DNA of 64,000 bases from Neolecta irregularis DAH-3 (lineage: Eukaryota > Ascomycota > Neolectomycetes > Neolectales > Neolectaceae): NCBI GenBank assembly GCA_001929475.1, contig LXFE01000211.1, positions 1 to 64,000 of the forward strand, read 5' to 3'. Of this stretch, positions 1 to 14,229 are shown piece after piece. Both the position numbers and the translations under genes were made by a program. Position 1 is the stretch's first letter; each line of letters starts with the position of its first letter. The notes under the pieces are model-generated. The model searched no databases and was not told the DNA's origin. It saw only the letters and a program-made list of their open reading frames with translations.

Positions 1-1850
1 GACATCAAGGGCGCCAAAGCAAAAGACTCTACGAGCATAAGTAATATCCAATAAAAAGGGAGTACGCTAGAAACAACATGTCAGTTTATATGTAGATTTA
101 TACGTGGGAGGCTAGTGGAAGAATTGGATCTCCAGTCTTTTAAAGAAAATGTAATTAGTCTTGCCATGTATCAATGTTCCAAACCGCAAAAGAGATGTCA
201 AACCGTCCCCAAATATTTGAAAAGGGTCCGAGACATTTTTTCAGTGGAGTTCACTTTTGATTATCTCTGAGGAGGAGGGTATGGAGCAATAGTATTGTAA
301 CAATGAGATGTTTGAGTAAGCACGGCAATACCTTTGTAAGGTGAGACTGTAAGAACATAGGTTCTTACAAGGCATGTGGTGATGCTTAGGGTTAGTTGTG
401 TTCCCACACTTCTCATACCGAATTGACATTTGATCTCTATGGTGCTGCTTGTAGCATATATTTTACATATACCAGTTCTTGAGTTGTGTTCCAATGTGCT
501 CGAGTCATCTGGTTGGTTGAATGGCGGTTTAAAGAAATTACTGATATGGGATTGCAATTTTGTAAAATTTGGTGAGGGTCTGCAAAACGCGCCCTAAGCT
601 TTCTCTGAGAGTGCTTTTTCAAGATTAAAAAAATCGATAATATCGATTGTTTGTATATAGGACACCCAAAGAGGGCCACGCCTACGACCACTTCACGTAT
701 GTGTTATTCACAAAATGTAAAATACGCGAAACGTAAAGGGAAATATCCAGCGCCTGCATACCAACTCAAAGCTTTGCTAATGGGTACCCACCCAGGTGCC
801 TGTTATCTCGATATTCGAAGCACTGGCTCCTTATGGTGTCACGAGAGAAGCAGAAGAGACGAGAAGTAGAATATACTCCTAGTTCTATGGCATGGGATTG
901 GTTTGGTCTCATTCTTGCTTGTATCTCTTTAGCAGTATCCCAGAGGAAAAAGTCAATCAGGATAGCATTATTAATATACCCAAGCCTTACAATCTCCTGA
1001 CGAATCTTTTCAACACATCAAATTGATGTGCCGCAATGCTGGATCTCGTATGGATGACAAGACTCTATCACAATTTGGTTTTTGATCCGCTCTACAACTG
1101 AGGTGAACCGTGAATAACAAATACAATACAAGATGTGGAGTGTTCGAGCTACCCTATGGACTCACTGCCTCGACGTTAAGTACCCTACCGATAGTCTGCG
1201 ATCATTGTGATATGATCTATGTCACAGAAGGATCCATACGACTCGCCGTTGAAACAAGCCCATATATCTGCCTATTTGAGTGTGTTTACAAAATTTCAAT
1301 ACTAATAAGAATATTTACATGGATGAAATGCATGTCCGATTCTCAAACCCATATTCATCTCTAAAGCAAGGAAGCTCCTTCTCAAGGCTTTCGATGAATG
1401 ATATCGCAGACCCATTTGCTAATTTGAGAAAATTCACAAACAATCCATTGTATCTCTTTGGAATTAGCAATGGTAGTGAATCTTAGATCACACTATGACT
1501 GACCCAGCTTGCTGCAGGCATTCCACCTGTTCTTTCCTTCCAGTTAGTTAGGGCAACCATGGTTCTTACAGCATGGGAGTGGGCTCTGTTGAGTCTGTTC
1601 TAAATATTCTTTGCTTGCTGCATTTAACAGACAGACAATACAACGTGGCAATCGCCACTTGATATTCTCTCAGCTAATTCATTGAATACTAAGTCGGGTA
1701 TCATGGGAATCCTGTAGGCAAGTGCACTGGACGACGTAATTAAGGTGGTTTCTAAATTGGGTAAGGTGTGCTGTCCCTCTTAACCTCACAAGCTCACGCG
1801 TTTGGAATTCCTCGGCGATAATTTGCTGTGGAATTGATGCTCCCGGAATT
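1..1850. other. Intergenic, no gene recognised
   Basis: Only short overlapping open frames on both strands, none with a recognisable motif or a plausible splice continuation. Base composition is like other spacers in the window. It may be the promoter or 3' region of a gene outside the window, or degenerate sequence. Confidence 0.5.
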
Positions 1851-2665
1851 TCCGATTAACATAAAGACAAGAGGCTGATGCCAAGGTTCAAGGGGGATTC
1901 CCTGGAAATCCCTGGCAAGGACGGGCAGGGATGCCAGTGCCCATGCTCCTGACCTGCAGCGTGCCTCGCATTGGACGAGGCCGTAGAGAAGCAGGGTGCC
2001 TCAAGGAGGCTGTCTCCCAAGGCGGGTTGCTCCTGCCTTAGGGGCAGATGTGCCACAGAGGAAGGGTGGAGCCCTCTGTGATGTGCACTGTTTGGACTGT
2101 GCCCGGGCCGCGTGGGTACAGAAGACCAGGCAGACGAGCTGCCAAGATTGGCGGGCGCTTGCCGATCATGGCGATCGCATCGTGAGCAGCGGCGTCGAAT
2201 GCCTCTGCCTGCCGCTGTCTCGCCAGCGGGCAAACAGCGCAAGGAGGCAAGGAGGCAGGCGCAAGGAGGCGATGGGGGCAGACGCAAGTTGCGGGATCTG
2301 CAGTGTGGCAGGAGCGGGAACAACGCAATCGATAAGCGCGATAGGCGCACCTGCCGCACCCCCTGCCCCTCCTGCTTTGCCCGCCCCGCAATTCGCACCA
2401 GACACCGCCCTCGCCGGCTTGTTGCAACCGCGGGTGCACCAGCAGCATTTCGCAGCTAAACCCTTTATTTCGCAGGCCTATCCGGGTGCCGGGCGGCCGG
2501 AGCTGGCCAGAGCCGCAGAGGAAATGCTGGTTTCGTCAGCGGCACTCCAAGAGAAGATCGGCCGTAACTGGACAGAAGCAAGACCCGGCGCCGGTCCCCG
2601 CCAATTATAAGACCACGTTGACGGCCCCCTCTGCCCCTCGCCCCTTTCGCGCCCATACTACTGAC
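1851..2665 (+). other. GC-rich leader upstream of kinase gene
   Basis: A sharply GC-rich stretch that runs into the 5' half of the following kinase gene. It carries a purine-rich tandem motif (AAGGAGGC-like units near 2238-2270) and CCAGGGATTTCCAGGG-like inverted words near 1885-1930. Long open frames exist on both strands here, but they are the by-product of high GC: their translations are Ala/Arg/Pro-rich and match no family. Best read as a long 5' leader or promoter, or an inserted GC-rich segment. Confidence 0.4.
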
Positions 2666-3792
2666 ATGACCTCGGCGCCTGTTCTCGCCCCAGAAGACTT
2701 GCTCGACCAGTGGATCGATACCTTCTACTTTGTCTCCGTTGTCGGCGTCGGTGCATACGGCTATGTCTACCAGGTCTGGGACGAATTCACTCGCAGCCAG
2801 TACGCCATTAAGGTCCTTCTCGGAAACAACGGCGATCTCGAACTGCAGAAACGCGAATTGCAGCTGCACACTCTCGTTTCCAGGCATCGCAATATCGTCC
2901 CTCTCCACGGTTATTTCTGCAGATTCAGCTGCTATTTTCTCGTCATGGACTTCTTCACGGCCGGCGATCTCTTCAATGCCATCACTGTAGACGATCGCTA
3001 TAAGCAAGAGTACGAAGTCAAAACCGTCTTCTCGCAGATCCTCGATGCCGTCGAACACTGCCACCACAACGGCGTCTACCACCGCGACCTCAAGCCAGAA
3101 AACATTCTCATCAGTGAGAGCGGTCTTGATATCTACCTTGGCGATTTCGGTTTGGCCACACAAGAAAGCGAGGCTTCCGAGTACGGGTGTGGAAGTACAT
3201 TCTACATGTCTCCAGGTATGATCTCCCCTTCCTGTTCTTCGTTCCAACTATCAAAGAAGCTCTTAGTTCAAAGTGCCGACAGGGTTCACGATATTCTACC
3301 GCTGCTAACGATATTTGGTCTCTTGGTGTCATTCTCGTCAACATAGTCTGCGCCAGGAACCCCTGGAAATTAGCCTCCTTAGAAGACGACACTTACCTGG
3401 CTTATCGGCTAAAGGGCGCTAGACTTGAAGACTACCTCGAGATTTCGGAAGAACTCGGCGACATCCTCGATCAGGTTTTTGAACTGGATCCAAAAAAACG
3501 AATATCAATTCAAGAACTGAAAAGCAAGATCATGTCTTGTGAGTGCCTCAGAAATCACCTACACATACCAACATTACCCCTGAGAGCAATGGACATGCCA
3601 TCAACACCCGTCGCATCAAGCCCAGGCTGCCAAAGTCCAGAATTTTCAGTAGTATCCCTAAACACAATAATGTCCAACTGCAGTTCTGGCATTTTCACAA
3701 CTTTACAAACCGCTCCTACAAGTCCAGACCTACGCACAGACGTCTCTACAAACCTTATTTGCTCAAACAAAATACATTCATCAGTATTTTGA
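2666..3792 (+). CDS. Ser/Thr protein kinase, Ran1/Vhs1/Sks1-like
   Basis: Two exons (2666-3215, 3257-3792) separated by a 41-nt GT-AG intron inside the activation segment; 361 residues. The kinase domain fills the first three quarters: glycine-rich loop GVGAYGYVYQ, lysine motif YAIKVL, catalytic loop HRDLKPEN, DFGLAT, then the splice restores GSTFYMSPE before NDIWSLGVIL. The MSPE-type activation loop and the short N-terminus resemble the fungal Ran1/Pat1-Vhs1-Sks1 group, which links nutrient signals to growth, meiosis or cell-cycle control. The C-terminal 70 residues are Ser/Thr/Pro-rich with no domain. The ATG at 2666 was chosen because it lies just before the first conserved kinase residues; an upstream in-frame extension exists but reads like leader sequence. 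The first exon is much richer in GC than neighbouring genes. Confidence 0.85.
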
Positions 3793-4007
3793 TTCCAGTT
3801 CATTGGAAAAAATTGGGTTGATTAGACTGGCGCTTCATGTTTATCATTTGTTCATCGTGTGAATAAGTTTCTTTGGGTAATGACAGGTGATCGGGACCGT
3901 TGTTTATAGGCTGTTTATAATGCATTGTATAAAGACTATACAAATATGTTCCCTCTCGCCTTTTGCGTTTATTTGCTCAATAAAGAGAAATTAATTCAAT
4001 TAATGGA

Positions 4008-6085
4008 TTATCCTTCGGCTTGTCCATCATTGCTTGCATTAGCTTTATGTTTGGGAATGAATGTGAATCCGTCAGGAGTCGGTCCAAGAAACATTTCACT
4101 GATTTTGACCCAATCAGCTGAATTTGTACTAGCTAGTAACTGTTCCATCTCATTTCGCGGACACCATCTCGAGACGCGGTCTTGTAGTCGAGGCGGTAGA
4201 ATTTCCAGTATTCCAACAGGAACGTATCGATGCAAGAAAGATTGAGCTTCGCAAATGAATCGACGAGTAGTGTTTAATCCATATTCGTCAGAGCCCCAAT
4301 ATTCAAGCCCATAGTTGCAGAACTTCTTCATCATTTCGAGACGTTCAGAAGATGTTTTATCTAGATGCTGTCGAGATTCAATCTCTTCGAAAATCCATCT
4401 GTCGTTAGTTTGGCTTGTCGCTAAATACTTGCGGTTTAATAAGAGCCCCTCTGGCAATCATTGTTGTATCTACTCCACAATGATCAATGGCATAATACCA
4501 GTCTTCATATGAATAGCAATCACCGTTTCCAATAAATGCCGTTCGTTGCCTTTGGCCAACTTCTTCTTCAATCCCTTTTTCCAGAAGATCATTTTCGATT
4601 TCCTGTTTAATATTTTTAACGATGGAAGCGCATTCAGAAATATAATTCCAATCAGCCGCTCGTGAATATCGTTGTTGCCTAGATCGTCCGTGCAGAGTGA
4701 TCGCACTGAGTTGGACATCTCTAACCAGTCTCGCGACGAGCTTGGATGCAGTTGGATGATTATCCTTTGTTCCCATTCGCAACTTTGCTGTGATAGGGGT
4801 TGTTCCCGAGACTACCGTCATTCCTCGAAGAAGCTTTATCAATCGTCCAGGAGCATCCAGAAGAGCAGATCCAGCACCAATTCGATAGATCAGATCAATC
4901 GGACACCCGCAATTGAGATCAATAAAGTCGATACTATCACAATAACTCGAAAGAATCTCCGTAGCTTTTGCCGCTTGCCATGGACGAGGTGCACTGATTT
5001 GTACACCAAAAAGACCCTGCCGTCCTGATCTTGAAGGTTCCCGTTCAGACGCATGTGCCCTTGGCAATGCCCATTCATTCATGTTTCCCTGTATAAGTGG
5101 CATCGAGACCCCCATTTCTGAAACAGTCACTTCGGCGCCAAAGTCTCGACATAACCGTCGAAACGGTATATTTCCAACCGTAGTCAACGGAGCAAGTAAT
5201 TTGGCACCGGACCAATCGATCTAAAATAAACACATAATTAAAAAACGACATCTACCTTACGTTTCTCGCCTGGTTTAATAACAGTGTCGACGTTCCCTGT
5301 TTTGTTATCTTCATTTCCTCCAGTCTCATCTACATTCATTTTATCATTCAGACTCTGAAGAAAACTTTTCGAAAGGGGAAGAGAAACTTGTTTTGTTCGA
5401 AGATCTTTCATAAAATCTTTCGAAACAGTATTAATCTCAGTCTTCGGATCTTTATCCTATTACCAATCAGTGATCCCTCGTCAAGATTATTAATAAATTA
5501 ATAATCTCTTTTTGCATACCATGGCAATGCCACGATGGCTTTTAAGCCATCTACATTTCCAACCACTTTTACAAAAACCAGTAGCTTGATAAACTGCACA
5601 TGTATCGCCAATATCAGGGGGTTTGCTGTCCAAATACTCTTGTAAATCGTGCGAAAATTTACATCTGATAAGGTAAACAGACCAAAGTGATATCTAGTAA
5701 TCGTACGTTTCTTGAAAGGGACATGGATTTCCAGTTCCATCGCTTCGGCTGACATGAGGGCATAATCTAATGGTCTCTTGAACTTTGTTCATATGTCGAG
5801 CCTTGTTCATGCCCCGTTTCCGTTTTGTTGAATTTTCAATTGTCGGAGGATTTGTGTCATCACCTCGAGAGTCCTTTTCTAGGTCAATTGAATTCTGAAC
5901 ATCGGTTTGTGATTCGAGAACGTCTTCACGCTTTGGTCCAATTTGTTCTGAGGGGGTTGTTGGAGTCGTCGCCAGAGTAAGGGCATATCTGTTATTAGAT
6001 GATATCCTTATATGTAGAGTGAGTACTCGGGCTTCACTGCGCAAAAACCTCGGGAGTCTCGCGGTTTGTTGAACGTTGCTGCCAT
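4008..6085 (-). CDS. dus3: tRNA-dihydrouridine(47) synthase [NAD(P)+], Dus3
   Basis: Six exons (6085-6027, 5988-5707, 5664-5520, 5456-5256, 5220-4433, 4398-4008) give 621 residues, the usual Dus3 length. It reduces uridine 47 in the variable loop of tRNAs using FMN and NAD(P)H. Visible signs: an N-terminal pair of CCCH zinc fingers ([16 protein letters not shown] followed after a splice by CKFSH, then [18 protein letters not shown]), and then the TIM-barrel Dus domain with [17 protein letters not shown], the [10 protein letters not shown] motif containing the catalytic cysteine region, TAKLRMG, and [11 protein letters not shown]. The last intron (4399-4432) has a GC donor (CC|GCAAGT); splicing it restores ALIKPWIFEEI, a strongly conserved string. 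The start was set by [14 protein letters not shown] leading into VKPEY. The gene is tandem to and downstream of the Kin4-like kinase. Confidence 0.93.
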
Positions 6086-6554
6086 TGGAAATGTTTTCGG
6101 TAGTGGTGAACCCGGTAAAAGTTCTCAACATGAACATTATACATAATTTTGGATTATCATTCTTTCGAATCAATGCACTAAGATAGGGCATCATACAAAC
6201 AACAGCAAGCCGTACAAATGAATGACAAAACTTTAGTGAAGGAATGTATGCGAAACTCAAAACACACCGTCTCCAAAAATTCCCGAGAGCATCCAGAGCA
6301 TCCAGAGCACAAAGAACAGCACCAACAAAAAAATGGAAAAGAAGGAAACGGAGCCGGAAAGAAAGGAAAAATAAAGAGGGGATGAAGACTCACCCGCCTT
6401 TTCCGCTTGCAAGCAATAAAGACTTCCCCAAGGAAACACAAAACTACAGCCATCCAACCGAATCCCAATATTAGAGAAAAAGAGAAACCCTCCAACAGAA
6501 CTACTATTTTATAATCCACCACTGCATCTTGCCGATTAGGGATACCGACTACGT

Positions 6555-8931
<2,377 letters not shown>

Positions 8932-10075
8932 GGTCGCGGGAATAACTACAAGATGTAACGAATGGGAAGCTGCGGAATTCGAAAGCGTGCGCAAAGAGCT
9001 GGGAGCGCTTTCTGTTTTCAAGCTGGAACCCCTGACCGCTGGTCTGTCTCTGTGCCCAAATACAGGCTAGCGCTGAATAGCGTTGCGCCAAAGATGAATT
9101 CCTTCAAAAGAGCAGTTTCGGGCAATTACAGCAATTGACAGGCAGCAGACATGCGCAGAGATGAAGAAGTAGAATGGAAACGAAAAGAGAGGAATAGACG
9201 AGGCGAGGAGTGCAGGAGAACAAAGTTTGGAGTTTTGCAACGCGTCGCGTCGCCAGGCGGGATGTCTCACGCTCACCTTGCCACTTTTTGCCTTTTAATC
9301 TCTCGTGTTTTGTTTCTTTTCACCCTTTTATTTGCTGTTTGACTCCAGGAAATAGAGCGCAGCAGCTTCGTCTTGCTCGAAGACATGCAGAGCTGGTAAA
9401 TATTCTTTTCGTCAAGCGTGCTGTAACATACGCCATGCGGTAGAGCAGGAGTGTATCCCATAGCACATCGTTTCCAAAGATGTCATTGCGGCAGATATAT
9501 GGAGAACGTGTTCAAACAACAGGACACGCATGCACAGTTCACTCGCATAATCCGCAATCAGTAGCAACATTTTTATCTCGTCGTAAAAATCAGTGAATCC
9601 CAAGAAGAAAGGTAGTAAATCCTACAAGTACCAGAGAGTTCCTGTGGTGCCCTAACGGCCACTGAGACTGGCACGTCGATGAAACTGAGCCAATCCAAGT
9701 AAGGCGGGTTTTATGAATCTATAGCCCCAAGGCTAACTACACTATTTGGAAAATACAAAGATATCATTTCAGTGGCCCGAACTGGAGTTTAAATGCTTGT
9801 CAAACCAATAATGCGTATCCTCGCTGCTCGAATAGTAATAAACATCTGCTGAGTGTGTATATTCATAGGTGCTTTCAAATCGAATTAGCCATGTGCTACT
9901 CCAGGTCAGAATGACGAGATATGTTCCAAAACACCCAAGCATTCCAAAAGCCAGACTAAGGACTATGGTCCGATGATTCAGAACATCATCCAGTCAAGTC
10001 GCTTATCTGCCGACCTCGGATCTCAATTAAGCATTATAGCCGTGTCATGTGCCACTCGTTCCTTGTCTCTCCATC
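8932..10075. other. Divergent intergenic region
   Basis: About 1.1 kb between the outward-reading Kin4-like kinase and AMP deaminase genes. It has a pyrimidine-rich stretch near 9280-9345 of the kind common in fungal promoters. Small open frames here overlap each other and show no family signature. Confidence 0.5.
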
Positions 10076-12734
10076 ATGACTATAACTCAACCCGACGAAT
10101 CCCCTCCAGGACGTATTTTCAGCCATAATCTTGATTCGCCTTCACTGCCGAGTCAAAGAAACGAGGCAAGTATGAATCTAGACCACCCATTTTATGATTA
10201 CAACACTGAAAAGACGATGCATGAGGCATGGCGAACCTTGGCATATTTTTGGCTGATATTGCAGCTCGATTCAAAATATTGGGCACAGACACCAGGAGGA
10301 CGTCCTAGTGACTCTGCAGCTTTGCTGGGAAAGAGCACCGTTGACGCAGAACCCCAGATGCCCAATTTCAAAGATTTTAACCCTAATGTCTCGAATGCAC
10401 TTTATCATCGTAACTATCTATGCGACAATCGTAACTAATAACAGATGGTACTGTTATCACGGCAGAGCTAGAGGAAATATACACTAGTGTACAAAAATGT
10501 CTCGATTTGCGAAACAAATACATCCAAGTGTCACATCAACGACCTTTTGATAACCCAAAAGATGACATAGGGAACTGGAATATTTATCCGCCCCCTCCGG
10601 AACCCGCATGGAGACCCGATGGCAAGATTAAACATGAAAATTCATACAACTTGACAACAGAATTCAACATGGACGAGTGTGAAATTCCAGGAGAGTATGA
10701 GATGAAGGTTGTGCTTGAGAACGGAATCTACCAGGTTTATCTTGGTATGAAGCATACAAAAATCTAGCTAATATGCAGATGGCGAACCTATTGTTAAAGT
10801 TCCCACTATCAAGGAATATTATCTCGATCTCGATGAGATACAAGCTATCAGTTCTGATGGTCCAGCAAAAAGTTTTGCATTTCGACGATTGCAATACCTC
10901 GAGAGTCGTTGGAATTTATATATTTTGCTGAATGAATACCAAGAATTGGCTGATTCCAAGGTACTGTCTGTATTACGTTTTTTTAATATTTAGCGAGTAC
11001 CTCATCGTGATTTTTATAATGTTCGAAAGGTCGATACTCACGTCCATCATTCGGCATGCATGAACCAGAAACATCTCTTACGGTTCATTAAAAGTAAGCT
11101 GAAGAAACAGCCAGATGTATCTAAGTCAAACGTGGACATGACTGATGTTAGGAACTTGTCCTTCGAAGAGATGGGAAATATTTGACTCTGGCAGAGGTTT
11201 TCAAGTCTTTGAACTTGACAGCATATGATCTCAGCATTGATACCCTGGACATGCATGTGCGAACAATTATTAAACAATATCCTGACTTCGTAGGCTCATA
11301 AAGACTCGTTTCACCGCTTTGACAAGTTTAATCTCAAGTACAACCCTATTGGGGAATCCCGTCTTCGCACAATCTTTTTGAAGACTGATAATGATATTGA
11401 AGGAAGATATCTCGCAGAACTGACAAAAGGTGCAAGGTCTTCTTGGGACCATACTCATAGACAGAGGTCATCTCCGATGTGGAACAGAGCAAGTATCAAA
11501 TGGCGGAATACCGTATCTCAATCTACGGCCGTTCAAAGGGTGAATGGGACAAACTAGCCAGTTGGATCGTCGACAATAAGCTTTTCTCGCCAAATATACG
11601 ATGGCTCATTCAGATTCCTCGCTTATATAATCTGTATAAAGAGTCTGGCATTGTTGAAACGTTTGATGACATTATTAAGAGTAAGTCTCAGCTTATGGCT
11701 CACTCATAGTCTAACTGTCTAGATCTATTTCAACCTTTGTTCGAGGTCTCACAGGACCCATCGACGCACCCTAAACTCCATGTCTTTTTACAGCGAGTGA
11801 TCGGATTTGATTCCGTTGACGATGAATCAAAAGCCGAGAAACGACTATACAGAAAATTTCCAATTCCGAAAGAATGGAATACAACTCAGAACCCACCATA
11901 TTCCTACTGGATCTACTATTTGTTCGCAAATATGACCTCTTTGAATACTATTCGGAAGCAACGCGGATTCAATACATTTGTTCTGCGACCACATGCGGGG
12001 GAGGCTGGTGATACTGATCATTTGGCAGCAGCCTATCTAACATGTCATTCGATATCTCACGGCATCCTTCTTCGAAAAGTCCCATTTTTGCAATATTTGT
12101 TCTATCTGCAAGAAATTCCGATTGCAATGAGTCCGTTGAGCAATAACGCTCTCTTTCTTTCTTATGAACGAAATCCATTTCCAAGTTTCTTTAGAAGAGG
12201 ATTGAATGTTAGTCTTAGTACTGATGATCCGTTACAATTTGCATTCACCAAGGAACCTTTAATTGAGGAGTACAGCGTCGCTGCGCAGGTATTCATAACG
12301 TCGGGATATGTAGCTCACATTAGATTTACAAATTATCTGCTGTTGATATGTGTGAACTTGCCAAGAATTCGGTACTGCAATCGGGCTTCGAGGGTGCCAT
12401 GAAAGCTCGTTGGCTCGGCGATTCATTCGCCGAAAGAGGAGTGCGTGGCAACGATGTCCAAAAGACGAACATTCCCGACGTACGTATGAAATTCCGTTAT
12501 GATACATGGGTCGAAGAGATTGGAATGATTTTGAAATACGCTAATGGCGGCCGGAGCTTCGCGACTAGCATGGAAGCAAGCGTTATCGAGGATGCATCAG
12601 AAAGTCTCAGGGGATTGACTACCGCAATAGAGAATTGGAGCTTTCCTGGAATAAGCATTATTCACGAGCGTAGTTGCCGTCAACAAAAACTCACTGGCGA
12701 CAATGAGAGTGTTAGGTCGGGGCGAGAACCCTGA
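10076..12734 (+). CDS. amd1: AMP deaminase
   Basis: Nine exons (10076-10409, 10445-10744, 10779-10960, 10994-11116, 11152-11256, 11294-11429, 11465-11680, 11723-12288, 12324-12734), 790 residues. The enzyme hydrolyses AMP to IMP and ammonia, setting the adenylate pool and feeding the purine nucleotide cycle. Conserved blocks are clear: [21 protein letters not shown] with the metal-binding histidines, [58 protein letters not shown] and [17 protein letters not shown] with the catalytic Asp-Asp pair. The C-terminal RRTNVPD-like motif reads as [16 protein letters not shown], followed by an unusual tail of about 70 residues. Introns are 33-42 nt, all GT-AG. The ATG at 10076 is the first in frame with the conserved exon. 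Confidence 0.95.
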
Positions 12735-12922
12735 TACAAGATTCGAATTGGATATAGAATTAGAGGAAGTTCTATATTTACAATTGGAAATAGAAATTAT
12801 TACATACTTCTTGTATGTTTTTAGTAATGATTATGTTTGTAAGTGGTACAGTCCCCAATCTTTTATTGTTCAATGGAGTCGGTTCGCCCTTCTTCTCACT
12901 CCAGCTTACATTTGAACACATC

Positions 12923-13618
12923 ATGGCTGGATATAGCCATTTTGGCCCTCCAGCCGACTATACATTGCCCTTAGCACTTCCATCACCATCTCCTTCTCAG
13001 CATAAAGTGTCTTTTGCAAATACTCTGCAAGTTCGAAGTGTCAGCCGATACATCTCAACTCTTCATGTAGAAAGTCAGATTCTTGCCAGGATGACAGAAC
13101 TCGAGCAACTTCTTGACAGATTAAACTGGAGATCACGCTCTGCTCAATCTACTGCTCCCTTTCAAGTACAGTGTCCAGCGGGTACATACCGTGGATCTGA
13201 ATATGAGTTTTGGGACCAATGGGAATTCTATCAACATGCTGCAAATGAGATTGATGAAATGGAACGGGAAACAGATATGGAATGGCTCGACTTGAGAGAA
13301 CGCCTAGAACGAGTGAGAAGTGGAGAAGAAGAAGTGGACGAAGATTTTTGGGAGTACTATCAAAATAACGGGGTATATGCGCCATATCCAGCGAAACAAT
13401 CAACTCCTTTTCTAGTCGATGCAAACTTGGGGATTATTGTCGACTTTCAGGGTGTCTTTGGAAATGCACAATGCATAGTCGAACAAGGTGGTCCATCTGC
13501 AGGGTATACTTATTCAACGGGTCACTTCATGAATGGGCCGTTGTCACCTATTGTAGCACCCAGTGAAAATTCAACACTTCAGCAATATCAATATGGTCAA
13601 ATAAGTCAAACTTACTGA
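12923..13618 (+). CDS. Hypothetical acidic protein
   Basis: An uninterrupted frame of 231 residues starting at MAGYSHFGPP. I do not recognise a family. The middle third is strongly charged and probably helical (LEQLLDRLNW, then a Glu/Asp/Trp/Tyr-rich block with EIDEMERETDMEWLDLRERL). The N-terminus is Pro/Ser-rich and the C-terminus is Gly/Ser/Tyr/Gln-rich, so both ends are likely disordered. It lies about 190 bp after the AMP deaminase stop and is one of the few single-exon candidates here. An in-frame extension upstream to 12815 is hydrophobic, but the ATG at 12923 is the more natural start. It could be a real lineage-specific protein; expression data would be needed to be sure. Confidence 0.5.
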   Translation: MAGYSHFGPPADYTLPLALPSPSPSQHKVSFANTLQVRSVSRYISTLHVESQILARMTELEQLLDRLNWRSRSAQSTAPFQVQCPAGTYRGSEYEFWDQWEFYQHAANEIDEMERETDMEWLDLRERLERVRSGEEEVDEDFWEYYQNNGVYAPYPAKQSTPFLVDANLGIIVDFQGVFGNAQCIVEQGGPSAGYTYSTGHFMNGPLSPIVAPSENSTLQQYQYGQISQTY

Positions 13619-13801
13619 ATTGTCTGTTTCTGGTATCTAACTTGGGTTATCATTCAGATATTCTTTCTCGACGACTTCTAGGTTTTGTATGAAAAGATTC
13701 CAAAGTAATATCTTACCTCTCTTTCCATTGCATTGATTACTGATATTATGAGTTGCAATGCATTTTTTCTCTGTTGATTCGTAAGACGAGAATATCATTA
13801 A

Positions 13802-14194
13802 TCATTTCTTCATGAACGCTTCACTAAACCAATCCCGCAGCTGTAACTGAGCCATGTACTGTGAAACATCGTTCATATCGTCAGCTTTTCTCCAGCCGTT
13901 CACTGTAGTTGACGTATCTCCAATCGAGATTACTTTCACAAATTGCCAGCGTAACATCTAATAGTATTAGCAATGGCACAATTTCAGTAGTATGATTAAA
14001 ATTTTGAAAAAATAGACCTTAGTTCTTTTGATATATTCCTCGACGTTCGGTTTGTTCCCATTAATATAAATAAGACCCGGTTTTCTTGGCTTTAACAATC
14101 CCGCTACAGAAAGTTCCTGAACCCATGAACTGAGCGCAAGAAGCTTCTTTTTTGAATATATATGGTGGAAATAAATCAATGCATGATGAAACAT
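13802..14194 (-). CDS. DUF1115 (RWDD2 C-terminal) domain protein, without RWD domain
   Basis: Two exons (14194-14018, 13957-13802) around a 60-nt intron give 110 residues. The first exon carries YFHHIYSKKK and WVQELSVAGLLKPRKPGLIYING, and the second starts at LRWQFVKVISIGDTSTVNGW. Together they match the DUF1115 module that normally follows an N-terminal RWD domain in RWDD2-like proteins. Here the RWD part is absent: the ATG lies only 35 bp from the divergent ATG of the EDEM gene at 14230, leaving no room for the missing domain. Function in the family is poorly known. Either this lineage keeps only the C-terminal module, or an upstream exon was lost or rearranged. Confidence 0.75.
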
Positions 14195-14229
14195 GGCATA
14201 GGTGTACTTTTACTTAACGTCAACTCCTC

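Noticed and set aside
1856-2610. Overlapping 136-204 codon frames on both strands
   Set aside because: They exist because stop codons are rare in GC-rich DNA; translations are Ala/Arg/Pro-rich, show no motif, and several frames are open at once.
6178-6522. A - strand frame with a membrane segment and Lys/Arg tail between dus3 and the Kin4-like gene
   Set aside because: Only about 43 residues look protein-like before a donor-like GTGAGT; no acceptor giving a sensible continuation was found, so it may be leader sequence of dus3.
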